Shown: piece by piece, positions 34,051-44,473 of the stretch
Layout: every line of letters starts with the position of its first letter
How positions within the stretch are numbered: position 1 is the first letter of the stretch
Origin: Sanderia malayensis
Lineage: Eukaryota; Cnidaria; Scyphozoa; Semaeostomeae; Pelagiidae
Direction of reading: 5' to 3'
Assembly: GCA_013076295.1 (NCBI GenBank)
Contig: RQOL01000786.1
Coordinates: 62,001 to 126,000, forward strand
Length of the DNA: 64,000 nt
The notes under the pieces: model-generated
Told to the model about the DNA's origin: nothing
The model's input: the letters and a program-made list of their open reading frames with translations, nothing else
Database searches by the model: none
Program-made: the position numbers and the translations under genes

Positions 34051-35362
34051 TACCAATCACGAATGATGTTTTTATGACTATCAATTTTAATTATTCTGTC
34101 GAATTCTCTGAGAACAACAATATTCATCAAACTTACAACAGCCGTTGCAAAATTGATGCTTATTCTCAAGTTACCCTCTCTTTTAAGCAAGTATTGTTCA
34201 TCTGCACAATTTCCCTTTGGTGTCAAGTCAAAACCATAAATTGCTGATCCTTGATTGAATCTCTCATAATCAACCAGACTAGCTGAATTGCCCAGAGTAG
34301 TCAACAGACGGCTATAGGCATCGAAATAGTCATTATCATCATAATCCAATCTTAGAGGGGGAGTGAACTCTTGATTGTTAACAGTCACTTGTATAGCAGA
34401 AACTGATCCATGTACAAAGTTGAATGGGTTTCGTTCTGAAGATCCATTAAATGCAGAATTATCCACAAGAGCAAAAAGCAATCTGTTTGGTACTTTTCCA
34501 TTAAACACATTGTCTTGAACCCAGCTCGTTGTTGCAGCAGGGACCAAATAGTTTGCCATATGGGGTTGACAAAGAGGATAATTTGCAGGAGTTTTCATCA
34601 GAGTCCTTACAATTCCTTTCAATACTGCATCTTTAACATGGATATGGCGAAGTATCAATTTCACTTCATAAATGAAAAGCTGTGGAGATGTTCCAGGTTT
34701 GCTCATTAAACAAAACAAATTACTGTTGGGACTCAATCGCTATTGAAGACGTACGCCAGGTAGTAGGTCTTTGAGTTGATTGCAAATGTTAACATGAGGT
34801 TTTGTTAACACTTTGACTTTCTCGCTGTCGTCAAATGGCGCAGATCTTGTGTTCAATCCTTGATTTGTCGCTGATGCCGTATTCGTTGGGTAAGCAGCAT
34901 CTTCCTTACCTAGTGTGTCACTGGCCCAGTTTGTCATTTTCAAATAGTTTTCAGCTTTAGTTTCGTCAAACGACAACATTGTTTCCAAGTAAGATTGGTA
35001 TGCTTACATCCTGTTTGCTTCTGTGACAGGGGTGTCATTCAAAACCAGCTCTATCTGCTTCCACATAGATTGACCAATGTTATTTACTACTCCTACAAAT
35101 TCTGCAGTTGTTTTTCCAACATCAGCTCCATTTGCTTTCTTAATAGCAAGAGTTGAGACGAATAAGAATGATTCAAATCAATCATATGATCTGGCTGGGC
35201 AGGAATGTCAAACACAACAGTCTGCTTTGAGGAATTGAGAGCAGCAGTTTGTGGAAAATACTCAACATCTTTAAAATAATCAACATCGCTTTGAACTATC
35301 GGTGTACTGAATAAATCTAAACTCTCACTAGGGCACTCAGTATATTCTGTTTTTATACTCAT
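34050..35362 (-). pseudogene. Double-jelly-roll major capsid protein (MCP)
   Basis: The N-terminus (MSIKTEYT..., with SLDLFSTPIVQSDVDY) and the C-terminus (NPFNFVH, IYGFDLTPKGN, LREFDRIIKID) match Polinton MCPs, which build the virion shell. Three lesions are visible: a frame change near 35,160, a TAA at 35,004-35,006 and a TAG at 34,740-34,742. Between them the homologous frame continues, so the gene is recent in origin but dead. Its ATG overlaps the stop of the upstream pVI-like gene (ATGA at 35,359-35,362). Confidence 0.88.
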
Positions 35363-35884
35363 TGTAACAATTTCTTCTTCAGCAATTTCTTCAACAAATT
35401 TTTTCTCAAATCTGGACGCTTTGCTTTAGGCTTCTTGCTCTTATTTGGCATGAAGATCCCTCTCATGCTGCTTTCTTTTATAGCTCTTTTAGGACGGCTC
35501 CTTGATTTCCTACCAGTGGCAGGCTGCTTCTTACTGGCAGAGCGCTTCTTGGCAGGTTTTTTTTTGCTTTTTTTACGACATTTACAATTTCTTCAGTAGC
35601 TTTTCTTTTTATTCCTCTCATAGAAGATTGTGCGGTATCTTTCATAACATTTTTAACATTTTCACCGGCTAACACTCGATCAACCGCCTTTTCTCCAAAA
35701 TCTTTCAAAACAGGAAGTATAATTTTTTTGTAGATTTTAGTCCTTGCTTTTTCAAAACTGGTATTGCAGCTTTAACAGCTGTTTTGAAAATAGACCCAGC
35801 TTTCTTGAAAATAGTACCTACTCCTCTCCCACGCTGGGAAGCATAGAAATATGGAGTTGATTTGTAAATTGGAAAATCATACAT
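35359..35884 (-). pseudogene. pVI-like minor virion protein
   Basis: Starts MYDFPIYKSTPYFY at 35,884, followed by Gly/Arg-rich and amphipathic Lys-rich helices (GSIFKTAVKAAIPVLKKQ). It then changes frame near 35,710 (an A-run) into EKAVDRVLAGENVKNVMK and again near 35,560 (a T/A-run). It ends in a Leu/Lys-rich tail with a TGA at 35,359-35,361. Short, basic, amphipathic proteins placed just before MCP resemble adenovirus pVI and its Polinton counterparts, which act in capsid maturation and membrane disruption. Assignment is by position and composition. Confidence 0.6.
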
Positions 35885-36887
35885 GCTTTCTTCTAAAATG
35901 TAGCAAGAATGTTGTCTTTGTCTTGTAAAATTGTATATCTTTTCCTAGCTCGTTGTAGACTTTTATAGTAAATTCGTTTATGTCGTTGTACAGCAATGGA
36001 TAGCAGAACAGATTTTCAAATTGTACAAAATTCAGCACATGTTTGTTAATCTTCAATGGAATGAAACGTAACAATGGTGTGCTAATTTTTCCGACTACAC
36101 GATAGTCTAGCATGGAGCAATATATAAACATATTCTTCCCTTCTGTGTTGACTTGGAAATCTTGATCACCAGTCACATCAGTTGTTCTTTCAATAGCCTT
36201 GAATGTATGATTTGATAGTAATCCAATAGGTGGACCTAGACTACTTGTAAACGGGCAAGGTGTCCATCTCACATCTCTGTATTAAACATTATTTATATTG
36301 CGACTATATTCCTGCACATCTTCAACAAAACCAAACAATTTACATAAATCTTTTCCCATTGCAATTCTTTTCGCATACTTTGGAAATGTTATCTTGACTT
36401 TTGAATCCACAATTGAAAACTCTGGTCCACCTTCATAAGATAAACCTAAATCAGTTACATACTCTTTCAGTTCCCTCTCTTGTTTTTTTACGTTTTCATT
36501 GAAAATTGCAACGATTTCTCTAATTGTGAATTTTTTAACAGTATCTCCACTCGAGATTTCGTCATAGAAGTCGCGATATTGTATCCATCTCTCAGGTTTA
36601 CCTGCTGCTTGATTCCATTTTTTCGTATATTCATTACTTGACGCTACTCTCACATTTAACTCATCAAAGCCAACCTTATCAGTGCCAAGCTGCATCAATC
36701 CACACATTTTCCAACTATTGTAAACACCATGTTTAAATTGAGCAGGATCAAATACAAGTCTATCACTCAGCTCATAGATCATTTCTACCAGCGCCACTTC
36801 CCATTTTCCATGTAAATGTAATTGTTCTTTAAGTTTTATTTTTCCATCAGAATCAGTAGGACATGTGAGGTAAAAATCATTAATCAT
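35877..36887 (-). pseudogene. Penton/minor-capsid-like protein B
   Basis: The ATG at 36,887 gives MINDFYLTCPTD..., then LHLHGKWEVALVEMIY, the entry motif of Polinton minor capsid proteins. This frame ends at 36,282. A short overlapping start at 36,289 and a two-base slip near 36,275 lead into the second half, with GPPIGLLSNH, NMFIYCSMLDYRVVGKISTP and LLRFIPLK, the jelly-roll C-terminal half. A single gene with a frameshift is most likely; two overlapping genes cannot be excluded. It is paralogous to protein A at 37,234-38,267. Its stop overlaps the pVI-like start by 8 bp. Confidence 0.65.
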
Positions 36888-36928
36888 CTTTAACGAATGA
36901 TAAATCAATTTGACAATTTTCTTTAATT

Positions 36929-37237
36929 TTATCTCATATATCTTCCAGAGTTTCCCAGTTGATAATTATCGAATGATTTTATGTTAGATCTTGTTACTCT
37001 ATACGTTGCTGGATTTATAGTTGATCTGTGAATTGATTTTGAATCGTCAATAACTAGCCCCAATAGAGGAACAGCATCCTTACTTATAATGAAATTGCAA
37101 CAAACAGCAAACACTTTTTCACTCTCATCTTTTTCTTTTTTATTTAATGTACAAGCAATCATATTACATTTCCAATTAGTATCCACTGGAAGTGGATTAT
37201 CAAAATTTACATGTCTATTATTCAGTGTCACATTCAT
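36929..37237 (-). CDS. Unrecognised 102-aa Polinton protein
   Basis: Intact frame MNVTLNNRHVNFDNPLPVDT..., with ILSKD-like and TYRVTRSNIKSFDNYQ segments. It lies between the two penton-like genes and starts by an ATGA overlap with the upstream one (37,234-37,237), so it is probably expressed with the capsid set. Beta-strand-like composition, no Cys/His motif, no recognisable family. Confidence 0.65.
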   Translation of the reverse strand: MNVTLNNRHVNFDNPLPVDTNWKCNMIACTLNKKEKDESEKVFAVCCNFIISKDAVPLLGLVIDDSKSIHRSTINPATYRVTRSNIKSFDNYQLGNSGRYMR

Positions 37238-38267
37238 ATTACTGGTCTAATTCGAACGGTCAGTGATGTTTCTCCAATATACTGCTTTGCGGAATAGAGA
37301 GATGTTAATTTTATAGGATTCCCATCATCATCTACTAATTTTATTGGAATTTGTTGAAACTGCAGCCTCTCCAGTGGTGTGTAAATTATATTCTTTGGAG
37401 CGTAATATCTAACATATGTATCAAGATCTGTATCGTAAAATGCTAGTTTTCTCAAAACTCTTCGTTTGTTAACACCTCCAAGATAGTTGCTTTCCAATAG
37501 ATCACATTCTACATTTATAGAAGTATGTTCATTTAGATGAACACCATCCTTTATTCTGCTTAAGCAGTTTATCTTTCCTCCAGTCAGCGAGTCACCATCT
37601 GCCTTCCTTTTGTAAACAATCAGTTTCATTGTTTGACTGGATTGTATACTATCAGAAATCTTATAGTGAAAGTATTTGACTATTGAGCCATTTGGTAAAT
37701 TGTGGGTGACCAGATCTTCTAAACCCAGAAAATGTGCCAAAGGTCTTGAAAATGTTATTAAAAGTGCACTAGTATATCTCCGTCTTTACCTCCATGAGTT
37801 GCAAAGCCTAATGTTTTCAAATCATATTTCATTTCAAACTGTATCTTTCCATCAGTTAATGATACTGATAACATGTTTTTTAATATGTATCCAAATTCAG
37901 GGAAATCCAAGACTCTATCATTGAATAGTCTCTTGAATTCATAATACATCAGAGTATTATCACGGGTTTCGATAATTTCTTTACCAAGACGGATTTTTTC
38001 ATAGAAAAAACCATCTGTACCCCAAGAAATCAATTTTCCATCTTCATCGGTAATAGTCACATACTCGTTGGAAATTGAAAACCAGTATTGATTATGTAAT
38101 GATTTTTCTCCTCTATCTGGCAGCGTCATTTGTAGTAATGCCATTTCCCATTTTCTTTTATTGTTTAATTGAAAAACGTGAGGTAATTCAACTGTGAAAT
38201 CTACTAGTTTTAATCTATCAGCAACAAATCCCGAAGGAAGAACCAAGTCAAATTCTTCATCAATCAT
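37234..38267 (-). pseudogene. Penton/minor-capsid-like protein A
   Basis: The first frame (38,267-37,758, 169 aa) starts MIDEEFDLVLPSG with FTVELPHVFQLNNKRKWEMA and LLQMTLPD. The second (to 37,234) holds AHFLGLEDL, INVECDLLESNYLGG and an LTVRIRPVI end. The homologous frame of the second part extends upstream of its first ATG, across the stop of the first part, so one gene with a frame change near 37,755 is inferred. The N-terminal 'ELP...L..KWE.AL.QM' box also occurs in protein B. Start overlaps the integrase stop (ATGA, 38,264-38,267). Confidence 0.65.
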
Positions 38268-39319
38268 ATTGTCTCTAATTGACTTTCAGCTACCCACTCA
38301 TCAAACTGGGAAGGATAACCTCTCCACCTGATTAAATAGAAGTTTTTACCTCTTTTTTTCTCAGTTTCCAACACTTGCTCGACGAGGAAGGTTTTTGGAA
38401 GATACACATGTTGTAGCTCCTCTTTATAGAAGCGATCATCTATCTCTTCATCTCGGAGATCTTCAATTTTATACATTACTGGATACCTTTCTTTAAATAC
38501 TTTGCTAATCTTGAATATTTCTTCAGTATAATGTTGTAAATAACCTTTTTTAAACATTCTCTTCTTCAAACTCAGTCTTACATAATCTCCAATTTTAAAG
38601 ATCTTTTTATTTTTTTTAGTTTCTTTTTTAAACAGCTTTTTTCGAACAGTGCTCACATTGTTTGGATTAACTTCAGAAGGTCTCATACCAATAGATCTAT
38701 GATAGGTATTGTTGTAGGAATCAACAAAATCTTGTAGATTATCAATATATCCTAATGTAATTTTAGCTGTAAAGTATCTACACATTCTTCCTTTAAGTGT
38801 TCTATTGAATCTTTCCACAATTGCTGCCTTTACATCATTATTTGCAGTGTAAAAATCGATATCGTTTTTCTTCAGCAAAGCTTGAAATTCTTTGTTTAAA
38901 AACTCAGTACCTTTATCAGATCATACCTTTTTGGGCTTTCTTTCCAATAAAATTTCTTTAAAAGCATCGACAATTTCTTTTGCTGTTTTTCTTTTCAGAG
39001 GCTTTACCCAAGCATACTTGCTAAAAGTATCAATACAGCATAATAGAAATGTAATGTTGTTGTTTTCTTTTTTCAAATATGCCATATCAACAAGATCGCA
39101 TTCCCATAAATAATCAATGTTATTAGTTAGTATCCGCTCACGTTTAAAGTTCTTCCTACTTGGTCTGTGCAATGAATATGCAAGACTAGTTTTACTCCAC
39201 TCTTTAACATCTTTTCTTGTTAGATTAGGAATTACTTTTTTAATTTCCCTATATGCTTTATCTAAACCTCCAAGAGAACCCGGAACAGAAGGATCAGAAT
39301 AAAACTTTTCTAGATTCAT
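38264..39319 (-). pseudogene. Retroviral-type integrase with chromodomain (Polinton INT)
   Basis: The rve core has the first Asp in WECDLVDM (about residue 75), the second in SDKGTEF and Glu in AAIVERFNRTLK. The C-terminus is a chromodomain (EQVLETEKKRGKNFYLIRWR... then GYPSQFDEWV), typical of Polinton integrases and likely to guide integration to modified chromatin. One in-frame TGA at 38,921-38,923 lies two codons before the second catalytic Asp; otherwise the frame is open for 351 codons. Start overlaps the upstream basic ORF by ATGA (39,316-39,319). Confidence 0.9.
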
Positions 39320-39555
39320 AACAAATCAATTAATATTTCTAACAATTTATCATTTATAGTGTTTTTCTTCCTTCGTCTGTATGTTCTTTTCCTTTTACCA
39401 CCTGATAGACGCTTTTTAGGCTTTCTTCCTTTATTTATGATCCTTTTGGGCTTTTTCTTCGCCGGTTCATCAACAGTTGGAAATGATTGGAATGAAATGA
39501 AAGGTTGTATGATTATCTTTTCAAAAGAAGTCATTTTTGCTGTTTTCATAAACAT
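39316..39555 (-). CDS. Small Lys/Arg-rich protein upstream of integrase
   Basis: 79 aa, MFMKTAKMTSF..., with a hydrophobic first half and a strongly basic centre (KKPKRIINKGRKPKKRLSGG). A TATAAATA box lies about 15-22 bp upstream of the ATG. The basic run could bind DNA or act as a nuclear signal. It is the first gene of the overlapping chain that runs to the protease. No family recognised. Confidence 0.6.
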   Translation of the reverse strand: MFMKTAKMTSFEKIIIQPFISFQSFPTVDEPAKKKPKRIINKGRKPKKRLSGGKRKRTYRRRKKNTINDKLLEILIDLL

Positions 39556-39568
39556 ATAGATGGCTATT

Positions 39569-39582
39569 TATAACCTTTTTTA
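39569..39582 (-). promoter_or_regulatory. TATA box of the capsid/integrase gene chain
   Basis: On the minus strand GGTTATAAATAG precedes the ATG at 39,555. The same GTTATAAATA sequence precedes the ATPase ATG (43,190-43,205, repeated at 43,148-43,158), suggesting a common late-type core promoter. Confidence 0.55.
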
Positions 39583-39589
39583 GACTTGT

Positions 39590-42500
39590 ACACTGCCATG
39601 GGAGCTTCATGAGGGAAAATATTTGTTCGAAATCTCAGAGAGAAAAGAGTTTTTTCGCAGCCACAATTTAAAGGGAACCCCCAGAAAGCATTGTTTCTGC
39701 GTATTTCCATTGATTTGATCATAATTTATAGTATATTAATTTATTACATTACATTTTTGTGAGAATCTCAATGGTTGTCTTTACATTTTATTACATTTTT
39801 GTGAGAAACTCAATGGTTGTCTTTTGAGAAGTGGGGGGGGGGGGGGTTGTGCCACTGTTATGCCCGCAATAATTCTAAACTTTTTATGGTCTGACATGCA
39901 AATCTACAAATAAATAAGTCTGCAATAATATCTCTACCTATTAATAGACTAACTTTCAGAACTCAATATCGATAAACGCAAACTTCACTCGCAAATGACG
40001 CAACACCAGTCAACATCCTCGATATCATCAACTTCCAAATGGTTAATATTTGTATAGTTGATGTGGTACCAACATTCGCAGGAGTCACATTGAACCCAAC
40101 CGTCTTCGTCGTCATTATCCAGGCTACACTCTCCGCATTTAACATTGTCTCCAGATGTATTGTTTTCCTTGTTTTCCTTATTTTTGCTTTCATTTTTTTT
40201 GCTTTTTGAACTTTTTGAATTTTTTTTGTTTTTTTTTTGGTTTTTCTCTATTTTTTCTTTTCTGATTTTTTCTCTTTTTTCCTTTTTTTGTCGATTTATT
40301 TCTTTTACATTTTCTTTTCTTCGCTTTTCTGCATCCTGCAACTCCAAAATTTGCAAAGCTGAATCTGACGTCATGTGCCTCGGGAGACTTGTTTTTTTTT
40401 TTCTTTTTTTTTCCTTCTTTTTTTTCAATTTCTGGATATGTCAGGATCTTACAAATAATAGGGCACAAATCTTCATCCAGGTGTGATATAGGGATCGTTG
40501 CCTCGCACATTTCCTTTTCAATCGCATTTTTTTTCATTTTTAATATTTTCCACGCCATGAAGACTGAGTCATCTGCGACATCATACCCCTCTTGCAACCG
40601 TTTTTCAAAAAGTCTCACTCTCTGAGCTCCAGCGATGCTCTCTAGCTGCTCCAGCGATTTCAAAACTGTGTGGCGATCATCTGCCTTTGCTTTCACTGGC
40701 GTTGATGTTGCTACGGGAGGTTCCGAGGAAACAGCACATGGCTCTGCCGTGGGCTCTGCAGTGGCTGCAATCACACCCGCACCGTCAGTTGGGATCTCGG
40801 ATTCAGATCGGCCAGCTTCAAACATTTTGGATGGGGCAAACATCGAGGGGTCAATGGCGTGTCGATTAACAGGCCAAATTCCGGAGCATTTGAATGAAGC
40901 CTTGACAACATCTGGTCTTGCAGTTTTATCAAATGCTTCAATAAAAACACGGGCGAATGTCCTCTTTGAGACGACAACTCCTGGATTTTCAAAAGAAAAT
41001 TTTGTGCAGGCTTTCTTCCACTCACCTTTAAAAATGCTAAAAAACCCCTGTCTGCTGGTTGCATCACATGTGACGTATGAGGTGGCAAGCGGAAAAGGAG
41101 GATCTGATTATCTTTACAGAAGAGGGTCGTGTTGTAGTCGATGTGTGACAGGTGACCATCGAGAAGGAGAACAACAGGGCGCTTTGGCGGGATTTGGTGA
41201 ACAAAGTGATTCGTGATCCATGCATAAAACTGGTGAGTATCCATCCAACCATTGTCGGAGAAACCAAGAAAGACGTTTCTGGGGAAGCCTAGACAATATT
41301 CCGGATTGAGCGATTTGCCAGGAAAGTAAACTGCAGGAGGTAGAACTGAACCACTGGCTGAAATGCACTGCAGTGTTGTTATAGATGTTTTAGAGAAATT
41401 GGCCAGATGAAAAGCACGCTTCACCATTTTTTCAACGCAAACCTTTTTCATCGAACAAGCTTGAAGGGGGAACCCAGACTCGTCACAGTTGAATAATTGG
41501 TCCACTTTTTTTTCGGTTTGGGTGTGTACCAGGCATCGCAAATCGCTAATGGATGAAGATCAAACGTCAAGCAAAACTGCATTGCACATTGTACAAGGTC
41601 CCCCTTTTAAACCGTAATTCGAAAGCACATTGAGCTGAAATGTTTCATTTTATTTTGTTCATTATGTTTAAAAATTTATGGTGATCCAAGTTTGGTGACC
41701 CTGTCTAGACTACACTCTTTTTTTATAAGAACCAGATAGTTTTTGCAGAGGCTCGATGTTCTTAATTTTTTCATAATTTGAGGCTCGAATGTTCTTAAAA
41801 GTGTTCTTATTTTATTTTTGCAGTGATATTAGACCAAATCTCAAACACTATATTTATACATGTACTCAGCTACTTTACCACGGCATAACACGTTGCCTTA
41901 TGAATGACTTTTGTTTAGGAATTGCATGGTTTTGTTTTGTTGAAGTGAAAAAATTCAAAAGTCACTTTGTTTTTCTCTTGTTTCTTTTTTAATTTCTCAT
42001 CTGAGGCTGAGCATGCTTGTTCTTATTTTTTTGAGAAATCGAGCCTCAGTGTTCTTATAAAGTGTGTTCTTATAAAGCAAAAAGAGTGTAGGCCTTTTCC
42101 GAGAAAAGTCCTAACTGAGAACGAAGTACAAAAGTGTTACCCCCAGTTTCTAACTCTGCTACTGTGAGCGAATGACTTTCAAATACGTGACGCAACGGAA
42201 AGCCACTCAGAGAACTCCAATTGTTCACAGGTGAACCATGAGGGCGACGTGAAGCCAATCACACTGCTCGTTGAAAATAACCCCCCGGTTTAAGGCTTTT
42301 GGCAAAATTGTTTTTGTTTCTTCGTCAAATCATTCGGGAGAATTTTTCAGACGTATTGCTGTGTCTGGGTTTTGTTTTTGTTGCAACGCGACAAAGAAAA
42401 CGAAGAAAGCAAATGAGCTGGTTGGAAAAACAAAATGAAAAGTTAAAGATACTTACAATTACATCTCAGGTGACTACATTTTCAAACTGTAATAAAATAT

Positions 42501-42678
42501 TTCCTGTACTAAACAAAACAACAAAAACAAGTAATTAGGAAGTCAATGTCGTCAGCAAATAATTTTCGCGCGTTTTTTCAACAACACCTGTTCCAAACTT
42601 CCATTTATTTAGTTTTTTTGCGACGCGTTCAAAAATTTGAACTTTGGCCAATGAACCAACTCAGGGCGACCCCTCTCT
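39590..42678. mobile_element. Nested DDE transposon 2 inside the Polinton
   Basis: Non-Polinton DNA lies between the TATA box before the basic ORF and the point where the ATPase frame breaks (about 42,678). It contains the DDE/PHD gene (39,985-41,541) and a section rich in GTTCTTA/TAAGAAC repeats (41,720-42,080). Edges are approximate; no clear inverted repeats or target duplication were found. The missing ATPase end is not present on the far side, so the insertion came with a deletion or the end was lost later. A G-run of about 14 lies at 39,833-39,846. Confidence 0.6.
39985..41541 (-). pseudogene. DDE_1 transposase with C-terminal PHD finger
   Basis: Catalytic blocks: NCDESGFPL (first Asp), VVLLLDGHLSHI (second) and LPPHTSHVMQPADRGFLAFL (third). 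The homologous frame then shifts near 40,840 into a Lys-rich linker, and shifts again in the long A/T homopolymers near 40,380-40,430. It ends in a PHD-like finger: CGEC, WVQCDSCECWYHINY, then WCCVICE. PHD fingers read histone tails, so this could steer target choice. The N-terminal DNA-binding HTH expected before about 41,541 is missing. It is a 5'-truncated, frameshifted copy. Confidence 0.75.
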
Positions 42679-43147
42679 AATTTGACTTCTATCTCTAGGA
42701 TTTTTGAAAAGAACTTGATATTGAGTATTGAGAGCCAAATTTCTCATTTCCGTTCCTCTTGGGAAAGGATTTTGCATCATAACAATAACATTAATGTTGA
42801 GATGAGATCTTCCTTTTGTGAACAATTTTCCCAAAGTTTGCAATTTCATGCATTAGATCATCAACAACAATAGTTAATCTTTTGTCTGACCTCTCGATTT
42901 CTTCGTACAAGTTTTCAGGTAATTCAGTAATAAATCTACAATTCCCAACAAAACTTTTTTTAATACGCTCAAATAGCTCTGGCTGGTTCGTTCCTGAGAT
43001 CCACATGAGATTGGGATATTGCCTGCCATCATCGATTATATTATTATAATTTTTGAATAGATTTTCTACCCAAGTAGCTTTGCCGCTTCCACTTACTCCA
43101 GATAAAATCAGAGAAAAAGGTGCTTTAAATCTCAAGTCATAACTCAT
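42678..43147 (-). pseudogene. FtsK/HerA-like DNA-packaging ATPase (truncated)
   Basis: MSYDLRFKAPFSLILSGVSG begins the protein; the Walker A is GVSGSGKATW, with Ala where Thr/Ser is normal. Walker B is LTIVVDDLMHE. A frame change near 42,800-42,840 leads to FTKGRSH, NVIVMMQNPFPRG and FKNPRDRSQI, the sensor region of Polinton ATPases. The C-terminal end is cut by nested transposon 2. The enzyme would pump genome into the capsid. TTATAAAT directly abuts the ATG and another lies about 50 bp upstream. Confidence 0.85.
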
Positions 43148-43259
43148 ATTTATAACAAATTTAGAACGTCTCTTTACAACAATAACTAACCTCTATTTAT
43201 AACAATTTCTAGAACAAATAACTAACAACTATTTTTAACACAAATAATGTTGATAAAAC

Positions 43260-44381
43260 TTAAACAAATGGTGTGACTAAATTGTTTATAATCCTGTTCA
43301 ATATCTGTAGCAAATATACGGATGTAGAGAGGTTTGTATGTGATAATTCATCATACAGATTTCCGACATGGGATTTGATTGTTTGAGTTAGACGTCCATT
43401 CTTCAACTCATCAAACATTGCTTTTTTGAACAATTCTTTCCCCTCAGCCAGCATATCGGCGTTGACATAACTGATGTGAAACGATAAAAATCTGAAAGCA
43501 TTGTGAACCATACAATCTTGCTTGTGGTGAGTAGCATCAATTGATGCAGAGCAAATCTCTGTAGTTGAGCATTTTTCACAGTATTCTTTTGCTTTTTTGA
43601 AAATGCGTTTCAAGAGAATTTTAGCATATGCTTCTTGTACTCGTACATCAGCATCTTCTTCTTCTTGGAGTTCAGCATATGCTTTTTGCAGCATTTCATC
43701 ATCATTTCCCGATGCTGCTTTAAATATCTTTGCTACTGAGGAATCATCAACATGTTCTTTCTTTTTTTGAGCTGTGATATTTTCTTTCTTTTTTTTCTTC
43801 GCATCAGATTCGGTACTTCCAGAAGATGATGGTATAATCAATGATAGAGGCCTTTTGCGGGATGACGGTACTAGCATTTTCAGATCAGCAAGCTTTCCAT
43901 GCAATGCTTCCAACATTTCTTCTTTTACATTTATTCCAGTTTTAGTTGGTTTCTCATTCTTCCATCTTCGTATTCCCAGACATAACTTTATGGGAAAATC
44001 ACCATTTTTCTGCAGATAGATTTCAACCTTATCTTCATGTGCTTCTTCTTTGCTCAAAAGTTCAGTGTATGGGGTTAGAAATTGAGTATACGTTCCCCCA
44101 TATTGCTTCGTTTCAATGATGACGCCGTTCTTCTCAAACAGACTTGTAACATCTTCTCCTTGAAATTGTAATTTATGATTTATCTCATCGAGATTTATGT
44201 TGCTATCAACTATTTTCAAGAGACGAGCCAGTGCTGCATGAGAAATAGCCATTGATTTTACAGCTAGTGCACCTTTAATCATATCTTTCACCACCAGCAC
44301 CCATTTGTTAGAGGCAGCTTGAACAGCAAATGATGTCTTGATTAGGCCCTCTTCATTTCTAACTTCGTAAATTCCTGCCAT
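43260..44381 (-). CDS. Unrecognised 373-aa Polinton protein
   Basis: Intact frame, MAGIYEVRNEEGLIKTSF. The N-terminal ~190 residues look folded, residues about 195-215 are Lys-rich (AKKKKKENITAQKKKEH), then an acidic helix (LQEEEDADVRV) and a Cys/His cluster (CEKCSTTEIC...HHKQDC). This is followed by a helical C-terminus. The cluster could bind zinc. No catalytic motif was found. Its upstream region shares the promoter module of polB plus a heat-shock-element array, which suggests early expression and a regulatory or replication role. It remains open although flanking genes are broken. Confidence 0.75.
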   Translation of the reverse strand: MAGIYEVRNEEGLIKTSFAVQAASNKWVLVVKDMIKGALAVKSMAISHAALARLLKIVDSNINLDEINHKLQFQGEDVTSLFEKNGVIIETKQYGGTYTQFLTPYTELLSKEEAHEDKVEIYLQKNGDFPIKLCLGIRRWKNEKPTKTGINVKEEMLEALHGKLADLKMLVPSSRKRPLSLIIPSSSGSTESDAKKKKKENITAQKKKEHVDDSSVAKIFKAASGNDDEMLQKAYAELQEEEDADVRVQEAYAKILLKRIFKKAKEYCEKCSTTEICSASIDATHHKQDCMVHNAFRFLSFHISYVNADMLAEGKELFKKAMFDELKNGRLTQTIKSHVGNLYDELSHTNLSTSVYLLQILNRIINNLVTPFV

Positions 44382-44473
44382 GATTCTTCAGTGATTCTTT
44401 AGTGATTTTTTAAGCTCTGCACTCTTCAACAGCTCCGCACGACTGATTTGATTTAGCTTCAGACGTCTGTTTA

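Noticed and set aside
34728..34745. Programmed readthrough at the CAA-TAG in the capsid gene
   Set aside because: The downstream bases do not fit the known leaky context and two other lesions lie in the same gene, so decay is simpler.
36275..36289. Separate short gene start for the second half of penton-like protein B
   Set aside because: The upstream half lacks the expected C-terminal domain and a two-base slip explains the break, although two genes cannot be fully excluded.
40145..40486. Phe/Leu-rich plus-strand ORF resembling a membrane protein
   Set aside because: It is the antisense of the Lys-rich linker of the DDE/PHD transposase.
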